Source: Artocarpus heterophyllus
Lineage: Eukaryota > Streptophyta > Magnoliopsida > Rosales > Moraceae
Reading direction: 5' to 3'
Length of the DNA: 64,000 nucleotides
Assembly: GCA_025403435.1 (NCBI GenBank)
Contig: CM046349.1
Coordinates: 19,304,004-19,368,003, forward strand
The position numbers and the translations under genes were made by a program. This document shows, in pieces, positions 23,170 through 34,217 of this stretch. Below the pieces are notes generated by a model. That model had not been told where the DNA came from. It did not search any database and saw only the letters and a program-made list of their open reading frames with translations. Every line of letters begins with the position of its first letter. Within the stretch, counting starts at the first letter, position 1.

Positions 23170-24873
23170 GTTTATGTTGGAAAAATAGTACGCAACATAA
23201 ATTTTTAAATTTTGTTCAGAGTATTTTCAAAACACAAGTTTGACACGCTATATGCATGAATTAACCAGATCTTACTAACATTTTTATACTAAAGAGCTCC
23301 TGCAATCTATGAAGAGTATAATGTTACAGAAGAGTCTTAACCAACTGATCTTCTTTGCTATTCTCTATCCACGACCGGTGTGTTTGTGGGCACACATCGT
23401 ACAACTCTTCCCCAATAACTCTCCTTCTAACTAATTGAGAAAACCCAGAACTAAAGTTCGTGCTTTGTGAACAATAGCCCTCGGAGAGTTTCAAAGACTT
23501 ACAGACTAGAGTGCTCACTCTTAATTTATCAATTGATCTAAATAACATAAAAAAAAACTCACTCCCTAATTATAAAGGTCATCCTCATGGTTGATCATTA
23601 TCAGATAAGGCCTTAAAAATTTGAATTTGGATCAATATATGATAAAATCACGCGAAAACGCGTGATCTTATTATCACTCCATCGACATGTCGAACTTAAA
23701 GATCGACCTGGCAAACTTACGATAAATGATCCATGCGAATCTTTTATTTTCCACCCGAAATTATTTGGATAAAGCCTTAGTTTTAATTCAAATAACCCAA
23801 TAGAGAAGTTATCTAATTAATACAACCATATCTAGATAATCTCTAGAAAAATAAATATTCTGAATAATTCAACAAGTTTATCTTGAATTGATTTACGCAA
23901 AATTAATTCAACCAATAAACAATATGAATTATCTGATCCTATCATATTTCAACCAATCTATATAAAATTACGAAGCCTCAAATAGCTAAGTATTCATAAC
24001 ATATCATAATGCATCGTATCCCCGTAGGATATACATAATCTGCTTAAGGACAAATTCTATCTTACCTTCTCAATTATTTTGCTATTACGTTCTATTATCT
24101 CTCCATAGGAAAACTTATCATCCAAAAACAGTATACAATTCGGTTACACTTATGTATCCAAATGGTTAAGTGCTCCAGTTTTTTAATTACAAGATAACGC
24201 ATATAAGAGGATAGCATTGACTCTTAAAAAGGAGTTATGGATTCCGTATATATGTATAACAAGTCTACGCTATCAAGAGTCATGTCTCCAACGTACTGGT
24301 ATGCTACCAACATAAAAATATAGATGTCACCTTTTGGTATATCAAAAGACGTAAGTCAAGATTACGAGCCCATTATTCATATTAGGATTAAGATACAATG
24401 CATATGATTGTCTAAAATGAATTGATTTGCTGAGACAAAATTATTAATCTAAATCAATTCCACTTTATGTCCCAATCTAATACATCGTCACCTATAACAA
24501 TGCACCAATGTTTCTATTCTCGGAGTCCACCTCTGATGGCCATGACACACCATCTCATGTTAGGGATATAGACAACATAACAATCTTTGCATGAATAAAG
24601 CACCCAACTTTATTCCTTCGATTGCGGATCTTATGATTTAGACCGTCACTTTAAGAATCATGTCTTCGCATAATCTGTCCATCATTTGCCTGATTCTTAA
24701 AGGTTTAAACCGACAGTCTTAGACTTTTATTTGCTTAACATACATTCAATAAATATGAGCATAAAGAGGACAACAATTTGTATATGAATAATAAATAAAT
24801 TCTTTATTGATAAAAATTTCTTCAAAAACATATTATATTTTTACTCCTTAGGGCATACAAGTTTAACAGTTTA
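23170..24873 (-). mobile_element. Solo LTR, family A, with 5-bp target site duplication
   Basis: The LTR runs from TGTTGGAAAAATAG (23175) to AGTTTAACA (24868), 1694 bp. It is flanked by the same five bases, GTTTA, at 23170-23174 and 24869-24873. No coding sequence lies inside. The body aligns with 5273-7433 in the same orientation and with 7440-9065 inverted. This is the classic product of recombination between the two LTRs of a full element, and the perfect duplication fixes both boundaries. Confidence 0.85.
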
Positions 24874-24923
24874 GCATATAGCAAAATTAACATTAAAAAT
24901 GACATTGCATTAGAGAGTTTTTT

Positions 24924-25299
24924 AGAGTAAATGGCATTGTTGAACCTCAAACTATTCAGTTTTGGTATAATGCACCATAAACTTTTAATCTTGACAAAAT
25001 TTATCTTGAATTTTAAAATTTTTGACAAGTGAGGTCTACTAACTAACAAACGTTAAAAAAGCGTAAACAATTTCAGTTATGACATTCACATATGAGTTTT
25101 CTTAAAGGTAGAATTTGTTATTTAAAAAAAAATGGAGCTCAACACGCAAAACAAAGTACTTGAAGGAAACTAAAAAGTAACTATTGGATCTGAATTACCA
25201 ATGATTTCAAAGTTTAGGTTGTATTGTGCTAAGATTGAAAGTTCGTAATGCATTATGCAAAAAGTGAATAGTTCAAGGTGCAATAGTGCAATTTACTCT
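24924..25299. mobile_element. MITE with long terminal inverted repeats
   Basis: The left end AGAGTAAATGGCATTGTTG and the complement of the right end AGAGTAAATTGCACTATTG begin imperfect inverted repeats of about 90-100 bp. Both arms include 'ctattca', 'ataatgca', 'aacttt', 'atctt' and 'aacttt.aaat' in order. The body is non-coding. A target duplication was not obvious. It sits 56 bp to the right of the solo LTR. Confidence 0.7.
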
Positions 25300-26076
25300 T
25301 GTGTTTGCACTCAAATGCAAAATTTGTTATTGGCCTAATTTAACATTGTATTAGAGATGCTATTATTTGTATATTATGTCCTAAAATAATGTTACAAGGA
25401 CCAATTTTTACATTTTTCAGAGCAAAGAGACAACAATGTATGCATATTTAGGGTATGTTTACCAAACCCTAAAGGAATATAAAGGAAAATAAAAAGTAAA
25501 GTAATATGTGTGAACATTATTTATTCCCTTTCTAATGTTTACTTATTTGATAATGCAATAAAAAAATTTCATTCCCTTTTCTAGGGTTTAATACTTAGGA
25601 ATGGAAATCTTATTCAATAATAACTAAAATATCATTTTTTGCACAACTAATAATCATTAAATAATGACATTTGAATTTGAATATCTTAAGTAAACTTCTC
25701 ATTTATTTTCTTTGATAAGAAATTAATACTAAAGGGTATAGAAGGATTAGTATTTTCTTTCCTCATTCTTTATATTGTATGGCACTTACAAAACTTTTAT
25801 TACTAATTTTGTAGTAAACACATTATTTAATGAGAAAAAGAATTACTCTTTACTTTTCTTTTCTTTGATGAAAAAAAAAAAGTCCTGAATTTAAGAAATT
25901 TCCCTGAGCAACTGTTTAAGCCAGTTTCCCTTGATTTGGGACACATCATCTTTACTTAAGATGACAATTATAGAAGGGAAGAGGCATTTTTATAATCCAC
26001 AATTATGCAAGGACAAGCCAAATTTATTTATATTGCTGAAAGATGACAACAGTCACACTTGCCTGAAAAGCCTTAT
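25300..26076. other. Non-coding, AT-rich, possibly a decayed MITE
   Basis: 'ttagggtatgtttaccaaaccctaaagg' near 25448 resembles the start of a small DNA transposon, and 'gtagtaaacacattatt' near 25812 could be its other end, but the match is weak. No gene is visible. Confidence 0.3.
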
Positions 26077-26485
26077 GGTTCATTTGATGTGCAAATTTTG
26101 AATAGTATGGTTTAAAACTTTATGGTTTAAACTGTATGATTTAAATGGTAGTTTTGAACTAAAGTTTGAAACGTAAAGGTTTAAAACGAGAATAAAACGT
26201 CGCATCAAATTTAAAACGAAAACTGATATTTGAAAAACCATAGTTTATAAAAAAAAACAAAAAAAAAGAATAAAAATAATTTTTACTACAAAAAATGGTT
26301 CAAACCGTATGAATTTAAAGAGAGCTACAGTTTAAATTTTAATGATTTTGACAGTTTTAAAATTACTATAATTTAAACAAGCTTTAGTTATTACTTCACT
26401 AAACGTCAGTTAAACAACCTTTATTGTTTTAACTGTCTTTAAATAGTTTTAAACCGACCCATTTAAACCATCGAATGAAACGGCC
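26077..26485. mobile_element. MITE-like element (Tourist-like ends)
   Basis: The left end GGTTCATTTGATG and the complement of the right end GGCCGTTTCATTCGATGG are similar, and TAT flanks both sides. The interior is rich in 'ggtttaaa' and 'gttttaaa' motifs in both orientations, giving extensive fold-back. It is non-coding, about 409 bp, and lies about 250 bp past the stop of the LARP6 gene. Confidence 0.5.
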
Positions 26486-26736
26486 TATTAGCATTTCTTT
26501 ACCATGTTATCAAAAAAGCAATTTTACTATGCGTCTGAATTAATTAACACCGTGAAAGACGAATTTTCATACAGATAATATTACAAAACATAAATACGAA
26601 ATACATAAATTGTCCATTGCACACGCACTTTCATACATTCCAGATGCGTCCGCTTCTAGCAAATTTTCCAAATTCCACACTCACTGTAATACATGGAATA
26701 TGGATGGATTTACAAGAACATTTCAACATAAGATGA

Positions 26737-29700
26737 TTAGCAGTCACTCCGTTGGCTTTGATTGGAAATCGGAGGTCGACCACGCCCCATCGTGAATCCC
26801 CTAGTTCCATCAGGCATTCTCGGGCCAGGTGGTGGCTTTGGTGGTTCATGGGGATGACTAGACCAAGTAGTTCCATGTCCTGAGGCACAAAATGTCCAAT
26901 GTCGAATCGAAATAGAGTTTCAATATAAAAAGAAAAGAACAAAAACAAAAATGAGAAGTCTATCTTAAGTACCCATCCCGTTAGGACCACGATGTTTTTC
27001 TCTGCCCGATCGTCCTCGATTTCTGCCTCTCTGCTCATTTCTCTCTTTGTACGAATGTGGCCCGGCCTAAGATGATAGAGAAGCATTACATAAAATTACA
27101 ACCACGGGCTGTATTTAAAAAAAAAAAAAAAAAAGAGAGTAAATCCTTTCCTCTCTCTGTTGGAAAAAACGTGAGACAACTTACCTCTTCATCAGGTTCA
27201 GGTGTATCATCATGATGCTCACTTGATTTATGATTCCCCCCATCTCCTGTTCGATCCGCCAAGCGTACAGCATAATTCTTCTCAGGATCAGGCCCCCTCC
27301 AAATTTGTTTTTTTTGCCCATGTTTTGCCTGAGGCATATAGAAACCAAGTTTCAGTCCACCTTATTGCCAAAGAATGAAAGATGGGAAAGATTTCAAGGA
27401 ACATTACCATTCTCTTCAAAAGCTTGACATGCATGCCACTTCTCCAGTCCTGTTCATTATTCAAACTAGCAACCTGATCAAATTTCAGCAGAAAATGAAC
27501 CCCGAGTATTAATCATTTAAGCAACATAAATCAAATGCAGAAAATATTCAAGGCAGCTAGAAACACACAGCTTTCTCAGCAGCCTCCACAGTCTCATACT
27601 CCACAAGGGCATGTAACTGCATAAGAAAACCATAATAAACTCATAAATTGTTACCAAAGAAAGAACTTCAATCTCACATGACACATAAACGTCCATAATA
27701 TTTTGGTTCCAGACCTTACTACTGATAAACTTCTCAACCTTGACACCTTTTGATGACTCTTCTGTTGCATGCGGGTCTCGTATGCATATGTGCTTTATGC
27801 TGGAAATACATTGGAAAAAACAGTCACAATCATATGTTGCTGAAAGCACCAATATTGCACTGTGAAGAGAAAGGACAAAGAGGACATACTTTCCTGCTTC
27901 ACCAAATATTTTCCGAAGATTCTCCACTGAATGGTCCTCAGGTAAATTCTCTACCAAAACAGTATATAACTAGGGTGCACAAATTAGATGGCTACAAAAT
28001 TCAGTGAGTTATATGAACAAAGGACCAACAGTTACCTTTGAATCTCTCGCTACATCAAGCGGAAAAGGATGAAGTCGCTTCACCTTCTTTCCATCTGAAC
28101 TCACAACCTACAAGAATAAAAGTAGGTAATTGGAACCTTAAGCAAGTTCAAGACTTCATAAGCACCAAAGACTCTGAAGAGAAAATAAGAAGATATACAA
28201 GGAAGTTAGACTCCTTCAATGCAGCGGCTACCAAGGCATTGTCTCTGATAAGCTTTTTCATTTTCCTAAAGGAAGCAATAACTCCTATAGGAACTGCAGA
28301 AAACATTTATGCCAGAATTTGTGAATAAGACAAGGTTTTTATCAATTAAATAGTACTCTGAACAATCTCCTTAAAAGATTTGGATTAATGTATGGAGTAT
28401 TCACAACATAAACATGGTATATTATGACAAAAATAATGTAAATGCAAATGGTTGCACCTAAGCCAGTAACGTTTAGACACTTGTGTGTTTCTTACCGTGT
28501 CATTTATTCAAAATTAGCCAAACTTGTGACAGCACCGTAAAACGTTACACATGCAAGCAGGTTTTTATGTCATACAACTCAGTTGCACTATGAGATCTTA
28601 CCTCAAACTTCTCTGTTCAAATTACATAGGATACTCATTAAGAATCCCAAATGACATATTAGGACCTAGAGTTCAGATGAACTATGAAACCGTTAACAAG
28701 AGCATAATATTTCATTGACAGTTCCCTATGAGCTTTTCCAAGATCTAGCAACATGTGGATGTCAAATAGGAGTTAAACAAGAACTATCTTCATCTCAAAC
28801 ATGCTACTTATATACGCACATGAAAACTGAAACAAAACACAAAAGAAGGAAAGAAAAAAACTGTATGCAGACTGCAGCCAAAAAATTCTCGTGCAGAAGG
28901 ATCTATATGAATAGAGAAGGAATCAGTCAGCAGTAAGTTGGTAGTCATTTGGCCCAGTCCCAGATGCTCGGCACAGCCAAATCTGGTAGCGCCAGGAAAA
29001 CATCCAGGCAATGTGACCTATCAGAAGTACCTGCTTTTACTCATCACCTTCGGCATCTCAATTCTTGTCTTGCTAAGTTGAGCAACAATGTGAAAGATGT
29101 CAAAAGATTCAAGTTCTTTGGAAGCTAGGAAGAAGTTTATTGAACTCCACGTCTTGTATGATAATAAATTGTCACAGTAGGCCAAATAACCGTAAGCCAA
29201 AGATAGGGAAGTCGAAGACATCATCTATTAGACTATTATTACGTTCAACTTGGACTAAGGAAAGAATTAATGGGTCAATTTGAGAAACATCACTTCGATG
29301 GTATTGTTTTCCAATTTTACCACTTCTATGAGAAAGTTTGAAATATATTGTTTTCAATGAATATAAAGACACTATTGTTCTCAAGTATTTTGGATTAGGG
29401 TTAGACAAATATGAGTTATCTAAGGGTATTTTGGTCTTTTTAACTAGGAGAAATGGATGGATCAAAAGGAGGAAAAAAAAGTGGTAGAAGACAATATTGG
29501 AGTAAAAACATAGTGCAATGCAATTAAGTATTTCCAAAATTTTCAATTAGCAACAGCATAGGAATTGTCTCGTAACGATTCATATTCCTTTTGTCAAGAA
29601 GTAAAACTCTTATCGGGAATAGAACAAAAAGAGGAAGGACTCTCAATATAACAATGGTCTCAGATAGGAAAGCCATATAACTAGAACAAAAACGTTAAAT

Positions 29701-31409
29701 AAAAACATATAAACCATCCAATCTACTTTATGTATGCCAAAATGATTAATAAAAAGGTACTCCATGTCTAATGTCATTCTCTAGCCCAAATAATATGCCT
29801 ACACAATAAAAGATAGGGAACAAAGACTTAGAGTGGGCCTAACCTAAGCTTTTCTATGAAGCACTCAACCAATATGGTATAATTAGCATTCCTCCTAAAA
29901 TTGAACTTCCAACTCATGTGATACAAAAGCATAAGATTACATGTTAACAAGTTCACCCTGTTAAGTAGTAGATAGTAAAAATCCTGCTTAAATCTTTCTT
30001 TCAGCACTAGCTTAGCATACATATCTGAGACAACATTGGCATGAAAGCATAGATCAAAGAAACTCTTATAGACCTATTCCACAAATAGGGTACATGCCGT
30101 CTGTCAACAAGTACGCTAGTTTCATCATTTCAAACAATATATAGCTACCTGCAAGAGACTATTTTTAAGAATACAAGTTCATGCAAAAACTGAAACCATA
30201 ATAGGCATGTTATACCTTAATCTGAGTAACGTAACTTACTTACCAAACCCTTCTTTGTTCTTTTTGATCAAATTTATCATATGTTTGTCCGTGGGCAAGT
30301 TTTCATCACTAAAATAATATTCCACCTGTAAGAATCACCAGAAATAATATTAGTCCTACTCATGCTCGAGAACTAATCCACATACTAAATTTATTAATAA
30401 TAACTTGCAAGGAAGTATTTGAAAACATCAGTTTTAAGGTCCTAATCTTCTTAGAATTGATTCATTGCTTTAAAACTAAATGAGAAAGAAGAAAGATCAT
30501 TTTCCTCCACATTTGAACCTCTTTCTCAACTGGACTACTTCTGTAGCATTCCATCTAGTTGCTACAGAAACTAAACATTCCGGAGCTAAAATTTATTATT
30601 CAGTTGCATTGACGGATAACAATCCAATTATACCAGACCAATTCCAAAAAAAAATTAATGACATATTACACCAAAAAAACACTCAATTCCAAATTATATA
30701 CTCATAAAAAAAAGATTAAAAAAATGAGAAATTCAATAAATTTTCACCTAAATAAGCAAACTACTTAACAAAACACACACACACACACACACATCTACGA
30801 CTCAACTCCAAAGTACAAGTCAAATTAAGGATACACAACTAAAGAATCACGGCCACTAATTGTACTAAAATTGACGCATCTGCTAGTAATAACCCTGTGA
30901 GAAGACCAAAATCAGGTTCATAAAAGAAAACCACAAAGTTAGATCAAGCATAACTTCGCAAAAGGCATTTCTTCTTTCAAATTAGTCTATGCAATATCCA
31001 TTTCATTCAATATCCGTCATTTCTAAGGTACAAAGCACGGCAATAAACTCTTCTCGCTCCTAGGACTTAAACGCAAGCACGCCCAATCAAACTTAAAAAA
31101 AAAAAAAAAAAATACTGAAATGATATGGATAGGGCTTGCCTGCTTGATGATTTTGCGTTTGAGATCCTCAGTGAGGCCCCCGGCTCCAACCACCTGCTCC
31201 TCTTCGTGAACGCGATCATCCCCATGGCCGATGTCATGATCGTGATCGTGATCGTGATCGTGATCGTGATCGTCGTCGGACGGAAGCGCGTGAACGTCGT
31301 CAAGCGCGTGATCGAGAGATCCGACAGGCAAGGAGTCGGGATGTGGCGGCGGCGGCGAAGGCGGGTTGGTTGAGGCGGCGGAGGCGGTGGGCCCCTCTTC
31401 GGATTCCAT
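26737..31409 (-). CDS. LARP6: La-related protein 6 (LARP6-type), RNA-binding, 11 exons, 392 aa
   Basis: RNA-binding protein of the La superfamily; LARP6 proteins bind RNA with a joined La motif and RRM and are linked to mRNA handling. Exons (minus): 31409-31140, 30325-30244, 28293-28199, 28107-28036, 27969-27890, 27799-27715, 27616-27569, 27473-27408, 27328-27185, 27066-26973 and 26879-26737. They total 1179 nt, with phase kept at every junction. The N-terminus is acidic, Pro-rich, with an Asp-His repeat (about residues 46-58). The La motif spans about 79-166 (KQVEYYFSDENLPTDKHM, ASFRKMKKL). The RRM spans about 174-262 (TVLVENLPEDHSVENLRKIF, HALVEYETVEAAEKA). The tail is Arg/Gly-rich and ends in GPRMPDGTRGFTMGRGRP, like a SUZ-C motif. 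No PAM2 motif was seen, so it is closest to the LARP6A type. No stops or frameshifts were found. Confidence 0.93.
28294..30243 (-). other. Intron 2 of the LARP6 gene
   Basis: A 1950-bp intron from GTAAGTAAG at 30243 to TTCTGCAG at 28294. It contains no gene. The part at 29160-29560 has phrases common in plant MITEs (such as 'gggtattttggtctttt' and 'tttgagaaacatcact') and may be an old insertion. The frames at 29021-29224, 29172-29546 and 29828-30022 are not genes. Confidence 0.75.
30326..31139 (-). other. Intron 1 of the LARP6 gene, GC-AG type
   Basis: The exon ends AAGCAG and the intron starts GCAAGC, with acceptor TTCTTACAG at 30326. Only this junction gives the family motif K-Q-V-E-Y-Y-F-S in frame. 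GC donors with a strong AG|GCAAG context are a known minor class. Confidence 0.75.
30773..30793. repeat. (AC)n microsatellite in LARP6 intron 1
   Basis: An uninterrupted run of about ten AC units follows 'aacaaa' in the intron. Confidence 0.9.
31238..31275 (-). repeat. Coding hexanucleotide microsatellite in LARP6 exon 1
   Basis: The plus strand repeats GATCGT about six times. On the coding strand this gives alternating His and Asp codons, producing an (HD)n run in the N-terminal tail. Such a tract can vary in length between individuals without shifting the frame. Confidence 0.9.
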
Positions 31410-32010
31410 GGGGAATATGGCAGAGTGGGAGGGAGGGGAGAAGGAGGAGGAAGATGAGAACCTTCAAATGTTGAAGTGCGAAAATGGATCCCCGCTCATT
31501 TCTTCCCCTGCTCTCTCAATTTCTTCCTCCTTTTGACCTTTTTATAGAAACGGTGGGCGAAAGGTTTCGTTTCGAGGAGTTATTTTGGTCATTTCGGCTC
31601 ACCGCTAGACAGCTTTTTTCTTTTTGTTTTTTTCTTCCAAGTGTTACAGTGCCTAACTACAAGAATATGGCAGCAAAAAATAATAATAATAAATAATAAA
31701 ATAATAAAAAAAAAAACTAACTGCAAGATGTAGGAGAGTGCTTTGAGGTAAATATGCTTGCCTCCATGTTGTAGGATCTGTCGATGAAACCTAGTTTCAA
31801 TGATCCTTTTTTTAAAAAAAATAAAAATTTCAATGATCTGTAACATAAGTTAACGCACCTTGTGAAACTAGTGCTGCTGAGAAATAAAACAAGTGAAAAA
31901 GAGGACTGCTTTCTAGGGATCCCATGAAAGGGTGACTGCTCAATGTAATTGTGCTTTGGTTATCATGGAAGAACTAATGGGGCGTTGAAAAACGCTCTTA
32001 GGGAGATTAC
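31410..32010 (-). promoter_or_regulatory. Upstream region and 5' leader of LARP6
   Basis: On the minus strand the ATG at 31409 follows a pyrimidine-rich leader (cttcctcctccttctcccctccc) at about 31420-31455, typical of plant 5'UTRs. No clear TATA box was found. Further upstream there is only an A/T simple tract near 31675-31715. The exact transcription start is unknown. Confidence 0.4.
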
Positions 32011-32140
32011 AAGTATAATAGTCGTTTTGATATTTTAATTTTGTTTTCATTATTAGTTTATCTTTATTTGTTTATAAGTATAATAGCCGTTTTTATATTT
32101 TAGCTTTGTTTTTATTATTAGTTTATCTTTATTTGTTTAG
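32011..32140. repeat. 65-bp tandem duplication
   Basis: Units 32011-32075 and 32076-32140 both read 'aagtataatag-cgtttt-atattttag-tttgtttt-attattagtttatctttatttgttta' with about five differences. Non-coding. Confidence 0.88.
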
Positions 32141-32589
32141 TTCATTGCATATGTTTTGTTGCTTAAAGTATACATATTCCAGAACAGTATTCTAGATCAA
32201 ATTTTGCTTCATAGTTGCTATAAAATATCATCTCACTGCACATAGTCAAGGTGTGTGTTGACAGACATGCACAGGCTATTGGAACTGAGATTTCTATTTT
32301 GCTTCTGATTTCTCTGCATGTTGTTCTTTGATTGTTTCTGATTGTTTCTCAAAACTAACTACCTGTTTTGTGCGACCCTGGAATCTTGTAAATAATGACA
32401 AATGCTTATTTATCTTACCATGTTTGATAGCATTACTCTTATTGGAAGAGGTGTTTGTTCATTTTTTTTGCATGCTCATTGTGGTTTCTGTGTTTATGCT
32501 ATGGCTGAGTCAGATGTTCATCTAAATTTTTTACATTAAATCTTTCTTTGGTGTTTGCCTTTCCATCTGGTCTGCTATATGTGTATTGG
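32141..32589. other. Non-coding upstream part of the Harbinger relic
   Basis: No gene seen. A 65-codon frame at 32328-32525 is hydrophobic and unsupported. This may be 5' transposon sequence or intron, but terminal inverted repeats were not found. Confidence 0.3.
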
Positions 32590-33345
32590 CTCTCAAGCGA
32601 TCTTGGAACCGGATCACAACACCATTTCTATAAAAATTAGAGATAACAACAACTACTGGCCATGGTTCAAGGTAAATTTCAGTGTAAAACTAAATATAAT
32701 CAACCAAGATTAATATTAGTTGTTATTTTCATACTGTGATATAGGATTGTGTCGAAGCAATTGATGGAATACATATTCAAGTTGTCGTTCCTGCTGACCT
32801 CCAAACTATGTATAGAGGAAGGGGACATGTGTGCTCACAAAATGTAATGGCAGCTTGTAACTTCGACATGTTGTTTACTTATGTCCACAGCGGATAAGAA
32901 AACACAACTACCAATTCCATAGTGTTACAACATGCATTGGCAGACTAAGAAAACTGTTTTATTTAGCCACCAGGTAATAAATATTATGTTGTTATTCGGG
33001 GTACAATAATGTGCGAGGATTTCTTGCATCTCATCGTGGTCAGGGATACCACCTTCAACAATTTCAAGAATCTGGGAGTCCAACGGATCTCAAGAGTTGT
33101 TCAATTATAGACACTCATCTTTGTGTAATTGCATAGAGAGGTGTTTTAGTATTCTAAAAGTGTGGTTCACCATTTTCAATCATATGACCAATTATCTCTT
33201 AAAAAAACAGGCTCAAATAGTCGTCGTATATTTTATGATTCATAATTTAATTAAAATGCATACACTTGATGATCGTTTATTCACAATGTACGATGTTGAT
33301 GAGCCCATTGAAGCAATTGAAGGTCAAAGACAACGAAGACCATGA
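32590..33345 (+). pseudogene. PIF/Harbinger transposase (HARBI1-like, DDE_Tnp_4), broken
   Basis: Plus-strand fragments match a plant Harbinger nuclease. An intron-like gap follows NNNYWPWFK near 32670. The downstream exon then reads DCVEAIDGIHIQVVVPADLQ and YRGRGHVCSQNVMAACNFDM, with the first catalytic Asp in AIDG. Near 32980 the text corresponding to the second catalytic Asp (the YYVVDSGY block) is broken by loss of one base at that Asp codon. RGFLASHRGQGYHLQQF follows in the shifted frame. A second one-base loss precedes FNYRHSSLCNCIERCFSIL (33097 onward), which holds the catalytic Glu. The frame ends at 33345. The terminal repeats and the Myb-like partner gene were not found. Confidence 0.85.
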
Positions 33346-33734
33346 CATAATAATGAAGGTCAAGAAATAAGATACTTTGGTGCTACTGTTGTTGACAGGT
33401 AATATATGGCTAAGTTTAGAGACCAATTAACCAATCAAATGTGTGTACGTTACCATTAGTTGAGGATGGACTTATAACATTAATATATGAATGATACTTA
33501 TTATTATGATGTTTGATTTGTAAAGCACGGTGAAATAAGGAGAGCATGACTCCCTAGTATTGGTTTCTACTTTATTTACAAGTATTTCATCATTTCATTA
33601 TAATTATAATTATTTTAAACATTAAACTAAAAAAAAGTCTAAGCATCATGTCATTAAAAAATAATATTATGTTAATTAATCAATAAAATAATAGTAATTA
33701 TTTGGTTTGATGCAATAATTGTAAACGTAATTTA

Positions 33735-33925
33735 AATTTTTTTAATAGACGTTTTCAAGAACACTTACACTAAAGATATTTTCATTTTTTAGCTATTATT
33801 AAAAAGGACAAAAAGTATCAACCAAACATAATTTCCAAAACAGTTTCAGCACGTATTCCAAAATATTCTTATTTTCAACTTTTTTAAAAAAAATAAAAAC
33901 ACTACCAAACGAGTCCGATATATCC
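33735..33925. repeat. Fragment of the 22057-22598 MITE-like family
   Basis: 'accaaacataatttccaaaacagtttcagcacg' and 'aaaaacactaccaaacgagtcc' match the arms of the inverted repeat at 22057-22598. The copy is diverged, and only part of it is recognisable. Confidence 0.45.
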
Positions 33926-33970
33926 ATTTGATAAACTTATCTCACCCTTTTAACTCGACTTAATTAAAGA

Positions 33971-34200
33971 TCAAGATTTTCAACCTCTTCAAGTACTTTG
34001 TGATGGCAAGATTAGGTTGTGGTGAGATTAGATCTAGCTAGATTGAGGCTAACTGGTCTTATGAATTGTGAAATCTCAATTGATATCAAAGATTCTCAAC
34101 CTCACTCAAGTGCCTTTGTTGTGGCCAAGTTACTTAGTGGTGAGATCAAATTCGAAATATGCCCAAGCCAAAGGCCAATTAGCCTTGTAAATTGTGCTTC
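33971..34200 (+). repeat. Diverged tandem duplication, about 113 bp per unit
   Basis: Units 33971-34083 and 34084-34200 share the order 'atcaagatt-tcaacctc', 'tcaagt', 'gttgtggtgagat' or 'tagtggtgagat', and 'tagccttgtaaattgtg' or 'ggtcttatgaattgtg'. The open frame at 34019-34252 lies across the repeat and is not supported as a gene. Confidence 0.65.
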
Positions 34201-34217
34201 ATGCAAGGCAAGTGAAC

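Noticed and set aside
30773..30793. Short regular repeats (AC run, GATCGT run, palindrome array) considered as a CRISPR array
   Set aside because: No spaced identical repeats with unique spacers; these are microsatellites and LTR repeats in a plant genome.
31067..31373. Frames with Ile-Thr or Val-Ile repeats overlapping LARP6 exon 1
   Set aside because: They are other-frame readings of the hexanucleotide repeat in exon 1.
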